Of a stretch of 64,000 bases of DNA, positions 16,995 to 25,987 are shown one piece after another (the first letter of the stretch is position 1; every line of letters starts with the position of its first letter). The stretch is taken from NCBI GenBank assembly GCA_950022695.1, contig CATLLN010000001.1, positions 1 to 64,000 on the forward strand, given 5' to 3'. Made by a program: the position numbers and the translations under genes. The notes below the pieces were generated by a model that saw nothing but the letters and a program-made list of their open reading frames with translations, was not told where the DNA came from and did not search any database. Source of the DNA: an uncultured bacterium (GTDB lineage Bacteria > Cyanobacteriota > Vampirovibrionia > Gastranaerophilales > Gastranaerophilaceae).

Positions 16995-18047
16995 CTAAAT
17001 AACTTTACCACCGCCGATTAAGTGACCGTCATTAAGGTCGTAAATTACGCCTGCCTGCCCCGGTGTTATTGAGTTTACAGGTTCGTAAAAAGTGATTTCA
17101 GCTTTATCATCAATAATTTCAACTTGAGCTTTTTTAGCAGGCATATTGTAGCGGATTTTTACCATTGCATCAAATTTTTCACTTCCTATCGGATATGAAA
17201 AATTCAAATCTTCTATTGCAAGTTTTGTGCGGAAATCGTCTTCGCGTTTGCCAAGATATACAATATTTTTTTCTGAATCTATATTTATAACATATAGCGG
17301 ATAAGGCGCAGCAATTCCGATTCCTTTGCGCTGTCCGATTGTGTACTGGTAATGTCCGGTGTGGGTGCCGAGTTTTTTACCTGTCGGAATTTCAATGAAA
17401 TCACCTTTTTGGTCGCCAAATTTGTCTTTTAAATAGGATTTTGTTGTATCCGGTTTTTGGATAAAGCAAATATCCTGACTTTCTTTAGAAGATTTTGGAG
17501 GTAAATCAAAATCATATGCCATTTGACGAACCTGTGATTTTTCGTATTCATACAGCGGAAAAACTGTTTTAGAAAGCTGTTTTTGCCCCAAACGGTATAA
17601 AAAATACAACTGGTCTTTGTGTTCATCTTTTGCAGGATAAAGTTTGTAAACTCCATCAACAAGTCTTATATCCGCGTAATGCCCTGTTGCAAAGATATCC
17701 GCGCCAAGTTCATTTATTGCATAGTCAAAAATTTCACCCCATTTTATAAATTGATTACACATTATACAAGGGTTTGGGGTCTGTCCGTTTTTGTAAGAAT
17801 TTTCAAAATATTCTATGATTTCTTTTTGAAATTTTTCTGTAACGTCAACTATATAATGTTCTATACCGAGTTTATCGGCTACATTTTTTGCGTTTTGGCA
17901 AACTATATCTGCGGCAGGTGTGTTAACCATTTTCCCTGTTACACCGATTACTTTGTAACCCTTTTGTTGCAATAAAAGAGCAGTAACCGAACTATCAACA
18001 CCGCCGGATAAGGCAACGGCTGCTATTTTTTGATTATTTACTTCCAT
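16995..18047 (-). CDS. mnmA: tRNA-specific 2-thiouridylase MnmA
   Basis: MnmA thiolates U34 of tRNA(Lys/Glu/Gln). The 350-residue protein has the PP-loop ALSGGVDSS (12-20) and the catalytic cysteine region TPNPCIMCNQFIKWG. It also has ATGHYA, SKESQDICFI with the second catalytic cysteine, GQRKGIGI and the C-terminal PGQAGVIYD. Length is normal. The ATG has no strong ribosome site. No cysteine desulfurase adjoins it. Confidence 0.97.
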   Translation of the reverse strand: MEVNNQKIAAVALSGGVDSSVTALLLQQKGYKVIGVTGKMVNTPAADIVCQNAKNVADKLGIEHYIVDVTEKFQKEIIEYFENSYKNGQTPNPCIMCNQFIKWGEIFDYAINELGADIFATGHYADIRLVDGVYKLYPAKDEHKDQLYFLYRLGQKQLSKTVFPLYEYEKSQVRQMAYDFDLPPKSSKESQDICFIQKPDTTKSYLKDKFGDQKGDFIEIPTGKKLGTHTGHYQYTIGQRKGIGIAAPYPLYVINIDSEKNIVYLGKREDDFRTKLAIEDLNFSYPIGSEKFDAMVKIRYNMPAKKAQVEIIDDKAEITFYEPVNSITPGQAGVIYDLNDGHLIGGGKVI

Positions 18048-18114
18048 AGCTTATGTTTTATAACAAACAGTCAGTGAATTCAACCGGCAGTTACTGGTAT
18101 TATATTTACCACTG

Positions 18115-18123
18115 TGGTATAAT
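18115..18123 (+). promoter_or_regulatory. Extended -10 promoter (TGG-TATAAT), leaderless
   Basis: TGG-TATAAT ends exactly six bases before the ATG at 18130, with no ribosome site between. It drives the four-gene operon 18130-21555. Confidence 0.65.
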
Positions 18124-18129
18124 GCAGTT

Positions 18130-19050
18130 ATGAAAAAGTTTTTACTATCTTTGATTTTAAGTATAGCGATATGTTGTAATATTCCTGTTTTAGCCGATGA
18201 AGTTGAAGAAGATTATTTTGATATTGCTGCAAATTACTGTGTTATAGGTGATTATGAATCTGCGCTTATTTATCTTGATAAGATTTTAACAATAAATCCG
18301 AATAATCAAAAAATCGTTGATTTAAAAAAAGGTTTGACACATGTTATTGAACAAGATAAAAAAACGTTTGTTACAGGTGTTAACCCGCTTGTAAAACAAG
18401 CCCAGGAAGCTAAGCGAATTGGAGATGAAAGATTAGAAGAATCTTCGCTTATTGAAGGTACACAAGCCGAAAATTCTTATCTTGCGTATTATTATTTGGG
18501 GAACTTTTTCAGAGATAAAAATAATTTTTTAAAGGCGTTAGATGCTTATAACGGGGCACTTTCTGCTAAACCTGATTTTGCGCAGGCTTATCTGGCATCA
18601 GCTGTTACGCTTTTTGATGTTGGGCGCTATGAAGCCGTTATAAATCCCATTGATAAGTATTTAACCTTTAATCCGAATGATGATTTAGCATATGCTGTTA
18701 AATCCCGTGCAGAATTTGAAATGGGAATGCTCGAAGAATCACGTGCAGATAATGAAAAAGCTATTCAAATTAATGACTGTCCTGAATATCAATTTGACAG
18801 AGCAAAAATTTTATATAAATCAGACGCTTTTAAAGCCGCAAAAGATATATTTACAGAACTTTTACCGGATATTCAGACATCAAAGATATACGAATACATG
18901 GGATATTGCGACATAGCTCTTGAAGATTATATGAGCGCTTTGATGAATATAAATAAAGCTCTCATACTCTCTGACGATGACGAGTTTTTAGAAATTAAGT
19001 ATAATGAAATAAAAGATATATTGGAAAAGAATCAGGATGAGCAGACGTAA
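18130..19050 (+). CDS. Secreted TPR-repeat protein
   Basis: A 306-residue protein with an N-terminal signal peptide (KKFLLSLILSIAICCNIPVLADE, cleavage probably after VLA). TPR units follow, including AANYCVIGDYESALIYLDKI, AYYYLGNFFRDKNNFLKALDAY and AQAYLASAVTLFDVGRYEAV. It is probably periplasmic or surface-exposed. First gene of an operon; its last codons overlap the start of the metallophosphoesterase by 14 bases. Role unknown, likely protein binding. Confidence 0.85.
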   Translation: MKKFLLSLILSIAICCNIPVLADEVEEDYFDIAANYCVIGDYESALIYLDKILTINPNNQKIVDLKKGLTHVIEQDKKTFVTGVNPLVKQAQEAKRIGDERLEESSLIEGTQAENSYLAYYYLGNFFRDKNNFLKALDAYNGALSAKPDFAQAYLASAVTLFDVGRYEAVINPIDKYLTFNPNDDLAYAVKSRAEFEMGMLEESRADNEKAIQINDCPEYQFDRAKILYKSDAFKAAKDIFTELLPDIQTSKIYEYMGYCDIALEDYMSALMNINKALILSDDDEFLEIKYNEIKDILEKNQDEQT

Positions 19051-20029
19051 AAGAGTAAAAGAGAAAAAAGAAGGTTTTTTCACCAGAGTTGTAAACGGTA
19101 TGATAACACTTTGTCTTACTGCCGGAATGCTCTGGGGTTTGCAGGCATGTTCCGGAACAAATACAGCTGCAGGTTTAAAGTTTGCTCAGCTTAGCGATGT
19201 CCATTTTTTAGCAGATGGCTCAAATACTACATTTAAAATGACCGGAGAATCGCCAAGACTGCTTGATGATGCAGTAGCTCAGATTAATGATTATAATGAT
19301 ATTGATTTTGTAATGTTTACAGGCGATTTGATTGATAAGTCTTTTGAAAAAGAGTTAAAAGCATTCTTGCCGCATGTTGAAAAGCTTAATGCTCCTTGGT
19401 ATTTTGCGTTTGGTAATCATGACAGATGTGTCGGCGGGTATTTGAATACTCTTGTATACCTTGATATGGTCAGAAACTCTAACCCTGATTTTAAGTTTAA
19501 AAAAGCTTATTATTCTTTTGAACCAAAGAAAAATTATAAAGTCATAGTACTTGATAATATTATTACTGATGAAATAACTTCAAACGGCTATATTGATGAT
19601 GAACAGTTGAAATGGCTTAAAAAAGAATTAGATTCGTCTAGGAATGATACGGTTTTAATTTTTATGCACATTCCGATTATTGAGCCGTTTGCAAGTCCTA
19701 ATCATAAAATGCGTAACGGTATCGTTTTAAAACAGCTTATTGAAAGTTATAAAAATCCGATTGGGGTTTTTCAAGGACATTATCATGCGGCTAAAATTAC
19801 ACAGCACGATAATGTGTTATATGTAAATTCTCCGGCTCTTGTGTCTTATCCGAATGCATTTAGGGTTGTTAGCGTTACTAATCATAAAGATAAAGTAGTT
19901 TTTGATTTTGAATGGAAAGAAACAAGAGAAACTACTATTCAAAAAATGGCGAAAATACTTGTATTCTCCGGTGGACTCTACGCAGGTGAAGAAAAAGATC
20001 AAACCGGTGTTTATGAAATAAAAAAATAA
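19037..20029 (+). CDS. Lipoprotein metallophosphoesterase
   Basis: A 330-residue calcineurin-like phosphoesterase. The metal and catalytic motifs are all present: QLSDVHFL (D-x-H), FTGDLID (GD), AFGNHDRC (GNHD), FMHIP and GHYHAA (GHxH). The N-terminus is basic, then has a hydrophobic stretch ending WGLQAC, with Cys38 in a lipobox, so it is probably a lipoprotein on the outer side of a membrane. The substrate is unknown; relatives hydrolyse phosphodiesters or phospholipid headgroups. It overlaps the upstream TPR gene by 14 bases and is 16 bases before the MBL gene. Confidence 0.9.
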   Translation: MSRRKRVKEKKEGFFTRVVNGMITLCLTAGMLWGLQACSGTNTAAGLKFAQLSDVHFLADGSNTTFKMTGESPRLLDDAVAQINDYNDIDFVMFTGDLIDKSFEKELKAFLPHVEKLNAPWYFAFGNHDRCVGGYLNTLVYLDMVRNSNPDFKFKKAYYSFEPKKNYKVIVLDNIITDEITSNGYIDDEQLKWLKKELDSSRNDTVLIFMHIPIIEPFASPNHKMRNGIVLKQLIESYKNPIGVFQGHYHAAKITQHDNVLYVNSPALVSYPNAFRVVSVTNHKDKVVFDFEWKETRETTIQKMAKILVFSGGLYAGEEKDQTGVYEIKK

Positions 20030-20045
20030 TTTTGAGGAAAATATA

Positions 20046-20969
20046 ATGAGCGAGTTTAAAGTAAAATTTAGAGGTGTAAGAGGAAGCTTCCCTGTTGCTG
20101 ATAGAAATTTTTTAAAGTTTGGCGGCAATACTTCTTGTGTTGAAGTTCAGGCAGGAAATCATATAATTATTCTTGACGCAGGAACTGGTATTGTTGGAAT
20201 TGGTGATGATTTGATGCAGAATTATATAGCATCAGCAGTTAGAGAAGAAGAAAGAAAACCTATTTATTCAACAGTTCTTATTTCACATATTCATCAAGAT
20301 CATTTGATGGGATTAACTTTTTTTAAACCTATTCATTTAAAAAATTCTAAGTTAAATATATTTGGTCCAAAAAGTCAGAATTCAACACTTGAATCAGATT
20401 TATCGGAACTTATTTTTGGCAAAACTTTTCCAATAGAACTCGGTAATATCGCTTGTAACCTTGAAGTTAAAGATATCTGTGATTCTCAAGCAATCCTAAT
20501 AAAACCGGATAGAGCACCTGAGCTTGTAAATCTGGAAGAAGTAAAACAAGAAGATGATGATGTCTTGATTACATTTTATAAGTCTTATGTTCATCCTCAA
20601 GATGGTGTGATTATTTATAAAATATCATATCAAGGTAAATCTCTTGTTTATGCAACAGATAAAGAATGTTATTTTGGCGGTGATAAAAAGTTTGTGAAAT
20701 TTGCAAAAGATTGTGATTTACTTATTCACGATGCACAATATACTACAGAAGATTATTTGAGTCCTTATTCTTCTAAACAAGGTTTCGGGCACTCTACATA
20801 TGATATGGCAGTTGAGGTTATGAAACAGGCAAAAGCAAAGTCACTTGTTTTCTTTCATTACGACCCGTCTTACGATGATAATAAGCTTGAAAGAATTAAG
20901 GAACATTACACATCAGGTAATAAAAATGTTCATATGGCTTATGAAGGTTTGGAATTTGACCTTTTATAA
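20046..20969 (+). CDS. MBL-fold metallohydrolase
   Basis: A 307-residue metallo-beta-lactamase-fold enzyme. The binuclear site is HIHQDH (81-86), with LDAGTG upstream and YATDKE, LLIHDAQYT, GHSTY and FFHYDP as later ligands. The pattern resembles the cAMP-phosphodiesterase/RNase Z-like branch that often starts KFRGVRGSFP and FGGNTSCVEV. No signal peptide, so cytoplasmic. Substrate unknown. GAGG precedes the ATG at good spacing. Third gene of the 18130-21555 operon. Confidence 0.9.
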   Translation: MSEFKVKFRGVRGSFPVADRNFLKFGGNTSCVEVQAGNHIIILDAGTGIVGIGDDLMQNYIASAVREEERKPIYSTVLISHIHQDHLMGLTFFKPIHLKNSKLNIFGPKSQNSTLESDLSELIFGKTFPIELGNIACNLEVKDICDSQAILIKPDRAPELVNLEEVKQEDDDVLITFYKSYVHPQDGVIIYKISYQGKSLVYATDKECYFGGDKKFVKFAKDCDLLIHDAQYTTEDYLSPYSSKQGFGHSTYDMAVEVMKQAKAKSLVFFHYDPSYDDNKLERIKEHYTSGNKNVHMAYEGLEFDLL

Positions 20970-20991
20970 GTTTTTATTAAACAGGTAATTA

Positions 20992-21555
20992 ATGAAAAAG
21001 TTTTTAATATTTTTAGTTATATTATTTTCTGCGCTTCCGGGAGTTTGTGCACCGGGAACGACAGCTACTTATGTTATTGACCCGGTAAAAAATGCATTTG
21101 AACATAATAATATGGGCATAATTTATATGGAAGAAAAATGTTATTATGCTGCGATTCAAGAGTTTAAAATGGCGATTAGTCTGAACCCGAAAACTCAGGC
21201 TACAGCAGTATACTTTAATAACTTAGGTAAGGTATACCTCGCAATTGGTTATCCTGAAATGGCTCTGGATTGTTTTCAGAATGCGGTTATACAGTATAAT
21301 TTAAATTTTGAATTTTATAAAAATCTTGTTGAATGCTATGAAAAACTCGGGCAGACTAAATCAAAGCTTGAGTTTTACAAAAAAAATGATTCAAATCCAT
21401 TTGATAAAATATTGCTTGGACTATTATACGCAAAAACCGGTAATACAAAAAAAGCGATTATTGTCCTAGATGAATTTGCGATGTCAGAGCCTAATTTAAT
21501 GATTACTCCTGCAATAAAACAATATATTCAGCAGCTTGTAGACGAATTGTTATAA
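20992..21555 (+). CDS. Secreted TPR-repeat protein
   Basis: A 187-residue protein with a signal peptide (KKFLIFLVILFSALPGVCA). At least three TPR units follow: AFEHNNMGIIYMEEKCYYAAIQEF, VYFNNLGKVYLAIGYPEMAL and FYKNLVECYEKLGQTKSKLEF. Last gene of the operon and a smaller relative in architecture of the first gene. CAGG seven bases upstream may serve as the ribosome site. Role unknown. Confidence 0.82.
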   Translation: MKKFLIFLVILFSALPGVCAPGTTATYVIDPVKNAFEHNNMGIIYMEEKCYYAAIQEFKMAISLNPKTQATAVYFNNLGKVYLAIGYPEMALDCFQNAVIQYNLNFEFYKNLVECYEKLGQTKSKLEFYKKNDSNPFDKILLGLLYAKTGNTKKAIIVLDEFAMSEPNLMITPAIKQYIQQLVDELL

Positions 21556-21560
21556 TTGAA

Positions 21561-21590
21561 GAGGGGCGAAACCTAAAGGTTTCGCCCCTC
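21561..21590. terminator. Hairpin between convergent genes
   Basis: A 13-bp perfect stem (21561-21573 with 21578-21590) and TAAA loop lies between the converging operons. The T-run is poor on both strands, so it is a likely but not classical terminator. Confidence 0.6.
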
Positions 21591-21606
21591 TCGTAGATGT
21601 AAAATA

Positions 21607-22356
21607 TTATTTTTTAAATTTTTCTAATAAATTTGTGCTTCCTGTATCAAATTGTGGAGCAACTTTTGCCGGAGCTTCGGCTTTAATCGGTTCTTTTGCA
21701 GCACCTTGCATTGAAGGGTTTGATTTATCTTCAACTTGAGCTGGAAGAGCTGTACCGTTTTGTCTTGCTTCACGTTCTGCCATTTTCTTTTCAACTTTGC
21801 CGGCAAGAGGTGTTGCAATGAATGGTACTAACATACGTTTTCCGACAATTGTAGCTGCCGCAAGAGATGTTAAACCGCCGAATGCATCTTTAACATTGTT
21901 TCTGATTTTTTCAAATTCTTGAGTGAATTTGATGCTGTTCATATCGGCATAACCAGGTTGGTTTTTAACGATTGATTGGTAAGTTTTTTTAATTGGTCTG
22001 TCAAACATTTTGCCGAAGAATTTATCAAACATTTTAGTTTGGCAAACTTTGTGAGAAACCGTGAAGAACATTAACAACTGTAATGCAATCATTAAAACAC
22101 CGTTTGTTAAGTCTAATGATGCAACGAATTTACGTTTATCATCCGGAATGTCTTTGTTATTCATACTTTGAGTAACGTATAAGTAACATCCCAAACCGTC
22201 TTTTGCAACAATTGATGATACACCAAGACCGTCAATATACATTCTGTTGTTGTTGTATACTTCGTTACCTGCTTTTTTAGCTATTTTACTGTTTGAGAAC
22301 CATTTAATAGGTCTGTATACACAAGTCTCAAGTAAAGGATTGATTTTTGGATTCAT
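21607..22356 (-). CDS. Membrane protein of unknown function (249 aa)
   Basis: A 249-residue protein with a hydrophobic segment near 85-105 (GVLMIALQLLMFFTVSH) and a weaker one near 165-190. A proline/alanine/lysine-rich tail follows (EPIKAEAPAKVAPQF). I do not recognise a family; I have seen similar pairs only in Gastranaerophilales-type genomes. The ATG shares one base with the stop of the upstream gene (TAATG) and GAGGTGAA precedes it, so the two proteins are made together. Confidence 0.75.
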   Translation of the reverse strand: MNPKINPLLETCVYRPIKWFSNSKIAKKAGNEVYNNNRMYIDGLGVSSIVAKDGLGCYLYVTQSMNNKDIPDDKRKFVASLDLTNGVLMIALQLLMFFTVSHKVCQTKMFDKFFGKMFDRPIKKTYQSIVKNQPGYADMNSIKFTQEFEKIRNNVKDAFGGLTSLAAATIVGKRMLVPFIATPLAGKVEKKMAEREARQNGTALPAQVEDKSNPSMQGAAKEPIKAEAPAKVAPQFDTGSTNLLEKFKK

Positions 22357-23975
22357 TATTTCACCTCTACTTTCTGGTTATTATTTTTCTTTTCTTTAGC
22401 TGCGGCTGCTTTGTTTGATAAATTAGGAAATGCCTTATCCATAAACCAAGGATAAATCTTGTTTAGCATCCAACAAGTTGCAGGAAGAATTGCAAGTGAT
22501 ACTCCTAAGCCTGTCCAGCGTTTTAAACCATCAATATTTGATTTAGCATGTTTTTTTAATTGGTCACCAATACATTTAGAGATGGATTTTGCTTTTTCGG
22601 AAAGTCTTGTGCCTACGCTTTCAACCCATTCTATGGATTTTTTCAAATCAGCTTCACCAATTCCGTTATCTGTCAATTTAGCTCTAACACTATTTCTGGA
22701 AGCTTCAATAGTATCATCAATAATTTGTTGAGCTTCTTTAACAGTTATTCCAGATGTCTCTAATCTTGTTTTAATTTTAGTTAATGCTTCAATAGTTTCA
22801 TCAATCGCATTTGTTCTTCTATAAATTACTTCGTTTACATATTCCATAATTTCTTGGGTTGATTTTTTAGATTGCATTGTGTTAACACTTTCAATCATTT
22901 TATCAATTTTTTCGCCAAGAACTCTTAATGCAGAAGAATCATTTCCTGTATTTTTATCTTTAATTTCTTTGATAATTTTAATAAGTTCTGTGTTAACAGA
23001 TTTTTTAGAAGAATCTTTTTTGATTTCAGTTTTTAATTCTTTTATTAAGGCTTTACAGTCTTTGTTGAATTTTTTGTTTGCTTCTGCAATTTGATTTGGA
23101 GTTGTAGCAAAATCTGTTTGGTTATAAATTTGAGTTACATTACTGCGTAATCTTTGTAATACAGATTTAGCTTCATCCGGGTTATTGTGGAAGAAAATTC
23201 CTCTTTCAATTTTTTGTGGAAGTTTTCTTTGAATAACTTTTACTTTTTCGGCACTTTCAGATTGGATAATGTTATCTATTGTTTCAGTAAATAATTTTTT
23301 AAATTCCTGAGCAGGCATTTCTAGAGTTGAAGCTGTTTTACCGTTTGAGGTATTAAATACAATTTTATCTTGTTCAATCATATTTATTAGCTTTTTGTCA
23401 TAATTAGCATTTTTATGAGCTTCAATAGCGTCTTTCATTTCCTGTTTAGTGTATTTCTTACCAGGGTTAAGTGCTTTAATTTCTTTTTTCAAATAGTCAT
23501 CTGACGGGAATAAAGAAGAGTTATATCTTGTTGAGAAATAACCGATGTCTGCAGCATGTTTAATGATTTTATTGAAAGGAACAACAATAGCTGCTTGTGT
23601 TGCGACTGCAAGAACTGCAGAAACAGGCTGACGCCAAGCAGTATATGTTCTGGTATTTTCGTCTGTATCTGATAACGGGTTGTATTTGATAAATAATGGT
23701 GCAACAAGACCTGTACCTGTTGCGTTAATAAGTTGGTTTTGAACTTCTCCCATTCCTTCGTGAATTTTTACCATTTTTTTTATTTTACCCGGCATGATAT
23801 CAAGTAAAAATTCTTTTAAAGGTTTAGCTGCCGGAGTTACGACTTTAGCTGCTCCTGAAAAACTTGTAGTGTCATGCGGAACACCGAGGTATACTCTGTT
23901 TTTAACGGCTTGCCCGTTAAATAATCTTTGCGCGGATGTAGTTTCCAGGCTATTTTTAATCTTTTCGATACTCAT
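22356..23975 (-). CDS. Large coiled-coil/membrane protein of unknown function (539 aa)
   Basis: The N-terminus (NRVYLGVPHDTTSFSGAAK) leads to a weakly hydrophobic region near 110-140. A long helical, lysine/glutamate-rich central part (about 180-490) follows, then a hydrophobic segment near 495-515 (LGVSLAILPATCWML) and a basic tail. Unrecognised; probably anchored at both ends with a large helical domain. GTAGGTG precedes the ATG. A 16-bp AT palindrome (23994-24009) lies in the leader. It is translationally coupled to the gene ending at 21607. Confidence 0.75.
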   Translation of the reverse strand: MSIEKIKNSLETTSAQRLFNGQAVKNRVYLGVPHDTTSFSGAAKVVTPAAKPLKEFLLDIMPGKIKKMVKIHEGMGEVQNQLINATGTGLVAPLFIKYNPLSDTDENTRTYTAWRQPVSAVLAVATQAAIVVPFNKIIKHAADIGYFSTRYNSSLFPSDDYLKKEIKALNPGKKYTKQEMKDAIEAHKNANYDKKLINMIEQDKIVFNTSNGKTASTLEMPAQEFKKLFTETIDNIIQSESAEKVKVIQRKLPQKIERGIFFHNNPDEAKSVLQRLRSNVTQIYNQTDFATTPNQIAEANKKFNKDCKALIKELKTEIKKDSSKKSVNTELIKIIKEIKDKNTGNDSSALRVLGEKIDKMIESVNTMQSKKSTQEIMEYVNEVIYRRTNAIDETIEALTKIKTRLETSGITVKEAQQIIDDTIEASRNSVRAKLTDNGIGEADLKKSIEWVESVGTRLSEKAKSISKCIGDQLKKHAKSNIDGLKRWTGLGVSLAILPATCWMLNKIYPWFMDKAFPNLSNKAAAAKEKKNNNQKVEVK

Positions 23976-24087
23976 TTTACACCTACTATGACCTTCTATA
24001 TATATAGAATCCCAAACATTGAAAAAATTGCTATAAATTTAGCATTTGTAAAGAAATATTAATGGATTTCCTTAACTCTTTTTTCCC

Positions 24088-24176
24088 TAATTGCAGAGAA
24101 ACGATTTTACGGCTATTTCTCACCAAACAACCGGATTCCCCCGCAGTGTTTCCATCACGAGGAAACACTGCAATTA
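24088..24176. other. Candidate structured RNA element
   Basis: Within the 248-bp gap between the thioredoxin and 539-aa genes, a 9-bp outer helix (24088-24096 with 24168-24176) encloses a 6-bp hairpin (24096-24101 with 24116-24121). It competes with an 11-bp hairpin (24143-24153 with 24161-24171) for the same CTGC. This could be a switch or sRNA; strand is unknown. A TATAAT on the minus strand (24173-24178) overlaps it. The rest of the gap holds nothing I recognise. Confidence 0.35.
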
Positions 24177-24223
24177 TACAAAACACATAAAAAAATTAAA
24201 AGTATATTATTAAGAATTATGAA

Positions 24224-24781
24224 TTACTTTTTTGAATCAAGAAGCTTTCTGATTCTTAAATAACGGTCTAATTCTTTGCTGACAGTTTCTGTTTTTCCAA
24301 GGTAAGCATTTGATAATAATACTTTATTATCGTATTTCGGGTCTAAGATAAATACTGTCGGGAATCCTGTAATACCGATTTCGTTAACAACTTTTTCGTA
24401 TTTTTTGTCTTCAACGTTAACTTTAGAAAAGTCCATAACATCAGCATATTTTTCGGATAATTCTTTGTAAATCGGCATGAATTTTACACAGTATCCGCAC
24501 CAGTCAGCATAAAACAATACTAAAACCGGTTTTTTGCTTTTCATAGCTTTGTTGTATTCTACACCGATTTTATACTCAGACGGTTTTTGCGGTTCGCCTG
24601 TTAAATTAGCTGATTGAGTTAGTTTTTCAAACATTTCTTGTTTTTGTGCTTCAAGTTGTTTGTAGTGATAGTATTCATAGCCTGCTGATGCGCAAATTGT
24701 TAGTAAAAGTAATACTATTGTAAAAATTGCAACATTTTTTCTACTAACATTTTGAAGTTTTTCTTTTAAATTAAATCCCAT
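24224..24781 (-). CDS. Membrane-anchored thioredoxin-like protein
   Basis: A 185-residue protein with one N-terminal transmembrane helix (about 17-36, AIFTIVLLLLTICASAGY) and a thioredoxin fold. The redox motif is WCGYC (Cys95, Cys98) and the cis-proline is in TGFPTVFIL. The domain probably faces the periplasm and acts on disulfides of exported proteins, as in TlpA/DsbD-type systems. GAGGAGAAA precedes the ATG. It is monocistronic. Confidence 0.9.
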   Translation of the reverse strand: MGFNLKEKLQNVSRKNVAIFTIVLLLLTICASAGYEYYHYKQLEAQKQEMFEKLTQSANLTGEPQKPSEYKIGVEYNKAMKSKKPVLVLFYADWCGYCVKFMPIYKELSEKYADVMDFSKVNVEDKKYEKVVNEIGITGFPTVFILDPKYDNKVLLSNAYLGKTETVSKELDRYLRIRKLLDSKK

Positions 24782-24944
24782 TTTTTTCTCCTCTTTTCAT
24801 TACATTATTATAATATGAATAAACAAACAAATTTTTTTCTTAATATTTGTTAACATGATGTAACACTTAGTATATATCTGGGTATATACAAAGTATATAA
24901 TCTCGTGTTACATTTTCCCCAAGTTCTATGAAATAAATAGAGCA

Positions 24945-24987
24945 ATAGTTGATGTGGCTTGGAAACAATTGATAATAACATTTATCC
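24945..24987 (+). repeat. 43-bp repeat, copy R1
   Basis: Ungapped copy of the 43-bp family, ending 21 bases before the sigma-factor ATG and just before its GAGGAG ribosome site, in the same orientation as the gene. The remainder of the 227-bp gap 24782-25008 is AT-rich, with no other feature recognised. Confidence 0.7.
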
Positions 24988-25008
24988 AAAATAAGAGGAG
25001 TTTAATTT

Positions 25009-25917
25009 ATGACAAAAGATTCACTAATCGAAATGAAAATCGGTCCGCAAAATTCTAATCCTGCGAAAAATGAAGTGTTGGAAGCTTCTAAAGACAGTGT
25101 TTTGAGTGCTTATTTAAGAGAAATTTCATCTTATCCGCAACTGACATTTGAACAGGAAAAAGAACTTGCACAATTGATTGAAAAAGGTGATTGTGAAGCT
25201 AAGAAAAAACTTATTCAGGCAAATTTAAAACTTGTAGTAACAGTTGCGAGAAAGGCTATTCATATGTCAGTACTTCCTGTAATTGATTTGATTCAGGAAG
25301 GCAATATGGGGCTTATGATTGCGGCTGAAAAATATAATTACAGACTTGGTTATCGATTTTCAACTTATGCGGCATGGTGGGTTAAACAGGCTATGTTTAA
25401 GGCAATTTCGGAGCAATCTCACTGCATGAAAATCCCTGTTTATATTCAGGAAACTTTATCTAAATTTTCTAAAGTGAAATCTCAAATGGAACAAGAGGTT
25501 AATGCTTCTGTAAAAACAGAAGATGTTGCGAAAAAAATGAATATTGCGCCTGATAAAATTGAAATGTTTTTATCAGCTTATACAAAAACAATTTCAATAG
25601 AAAATGGTTTAGAAAAAAATGACGGAAAAGAGCTTAATGTTGCAGATATTTTGGCAGATAATACAAGTTTGGTATCTGAAAATATTGAGTTTCAGTCGTT
25701 AAAAAATGATATTCAAAATGTAATTTCCACATTAAAAGAGCGTGAACAGGAAGTTGTTAAAATGCGTTACGGGCTTGATGATACAGAACGTTATACATTA
25801 GAAGAAATCGGAAATATTTATGGTGTAACAAAAGAGTGTATTCGCCAGACAGAATTGAGAGCTTTAAAAAAGATGAAATTATCGGGAGCATCGCTTTTAT
25901 CAAGTTATATTTGTTAA
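25009..25917 (+). CDS. RNA polymerase sigma-70 family factor (RpoD/group 2-like)
   Basis: A 302-residue sigma factor with regions 1.2 to 4.2. Region 1.2 is SVLSAYLREISSYPQLTFEQEKELA and region 2 is LIQANLKLVVTVARK, VIDLIQEGNMGLMIAAEKYNY and FSTYAAWWVKQAM. Region 4.2 is YTLEEIGNIYGVTKECIRQTELRALKKM. Region 1.1 is short, and the protein is shorter than a typical primary sigma, so I favour an alternative group 2 (cyanobacterial type) factor. NLI/NMGL replaces the usual NIGL. It is flanked by three copies of the 43-bp repeat. GAGGAG precedes the ATG. Confidence 0.93.
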   Translation: MTKDSLIEMKIGPQNSNPAKNEVLEASKDSVLSAYLREISSYPQLTFEQEKELAQLIEKGDCEAKKKLIQANLKLVVTVARKAIHMSVLPVIDLIQEGNMGLMIAAEKYNYRLGYRFSTYAAWWVKQAMFKAISEQSHCMKIPVYIQETLSKFSKVKSQMEQEVNASVKTEDVAKKMNIAPDKIEMFLSAYTKTISIENGLEKNDGKELNVADILADNTSLVSENIEFQSLKNDIQNVISTLKEREQEVVKMRYGLDDTERYTLEEIGNIYGVTKECIRQTELRALKKMKLSGASLLSSYIC

Positions 25918-25929
25918 TTTTGTAGCTTG

Positions 25930-25972
25930 ACAATTGAGATGATAAGAAAATAATCGGTGATACCATTTATCT
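25930..25972 (+). repeat. 43-bp repeat, copy R2
   Basis: Ungapped copy starting 13 bases after the sigma-factor stop, in tandem with R3 (15 bases between copies). Confidence 0.65.
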
Positions 25973-25987
25973 TCTTTGATTAACTCT

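Noticed and set aside
25009-25917. Assigning the sigma factor as primary RpoD
   Set aside because: Region 1.1 is short and the total length (302) is below typical primary sigmas, so only family-level assignment is supported.
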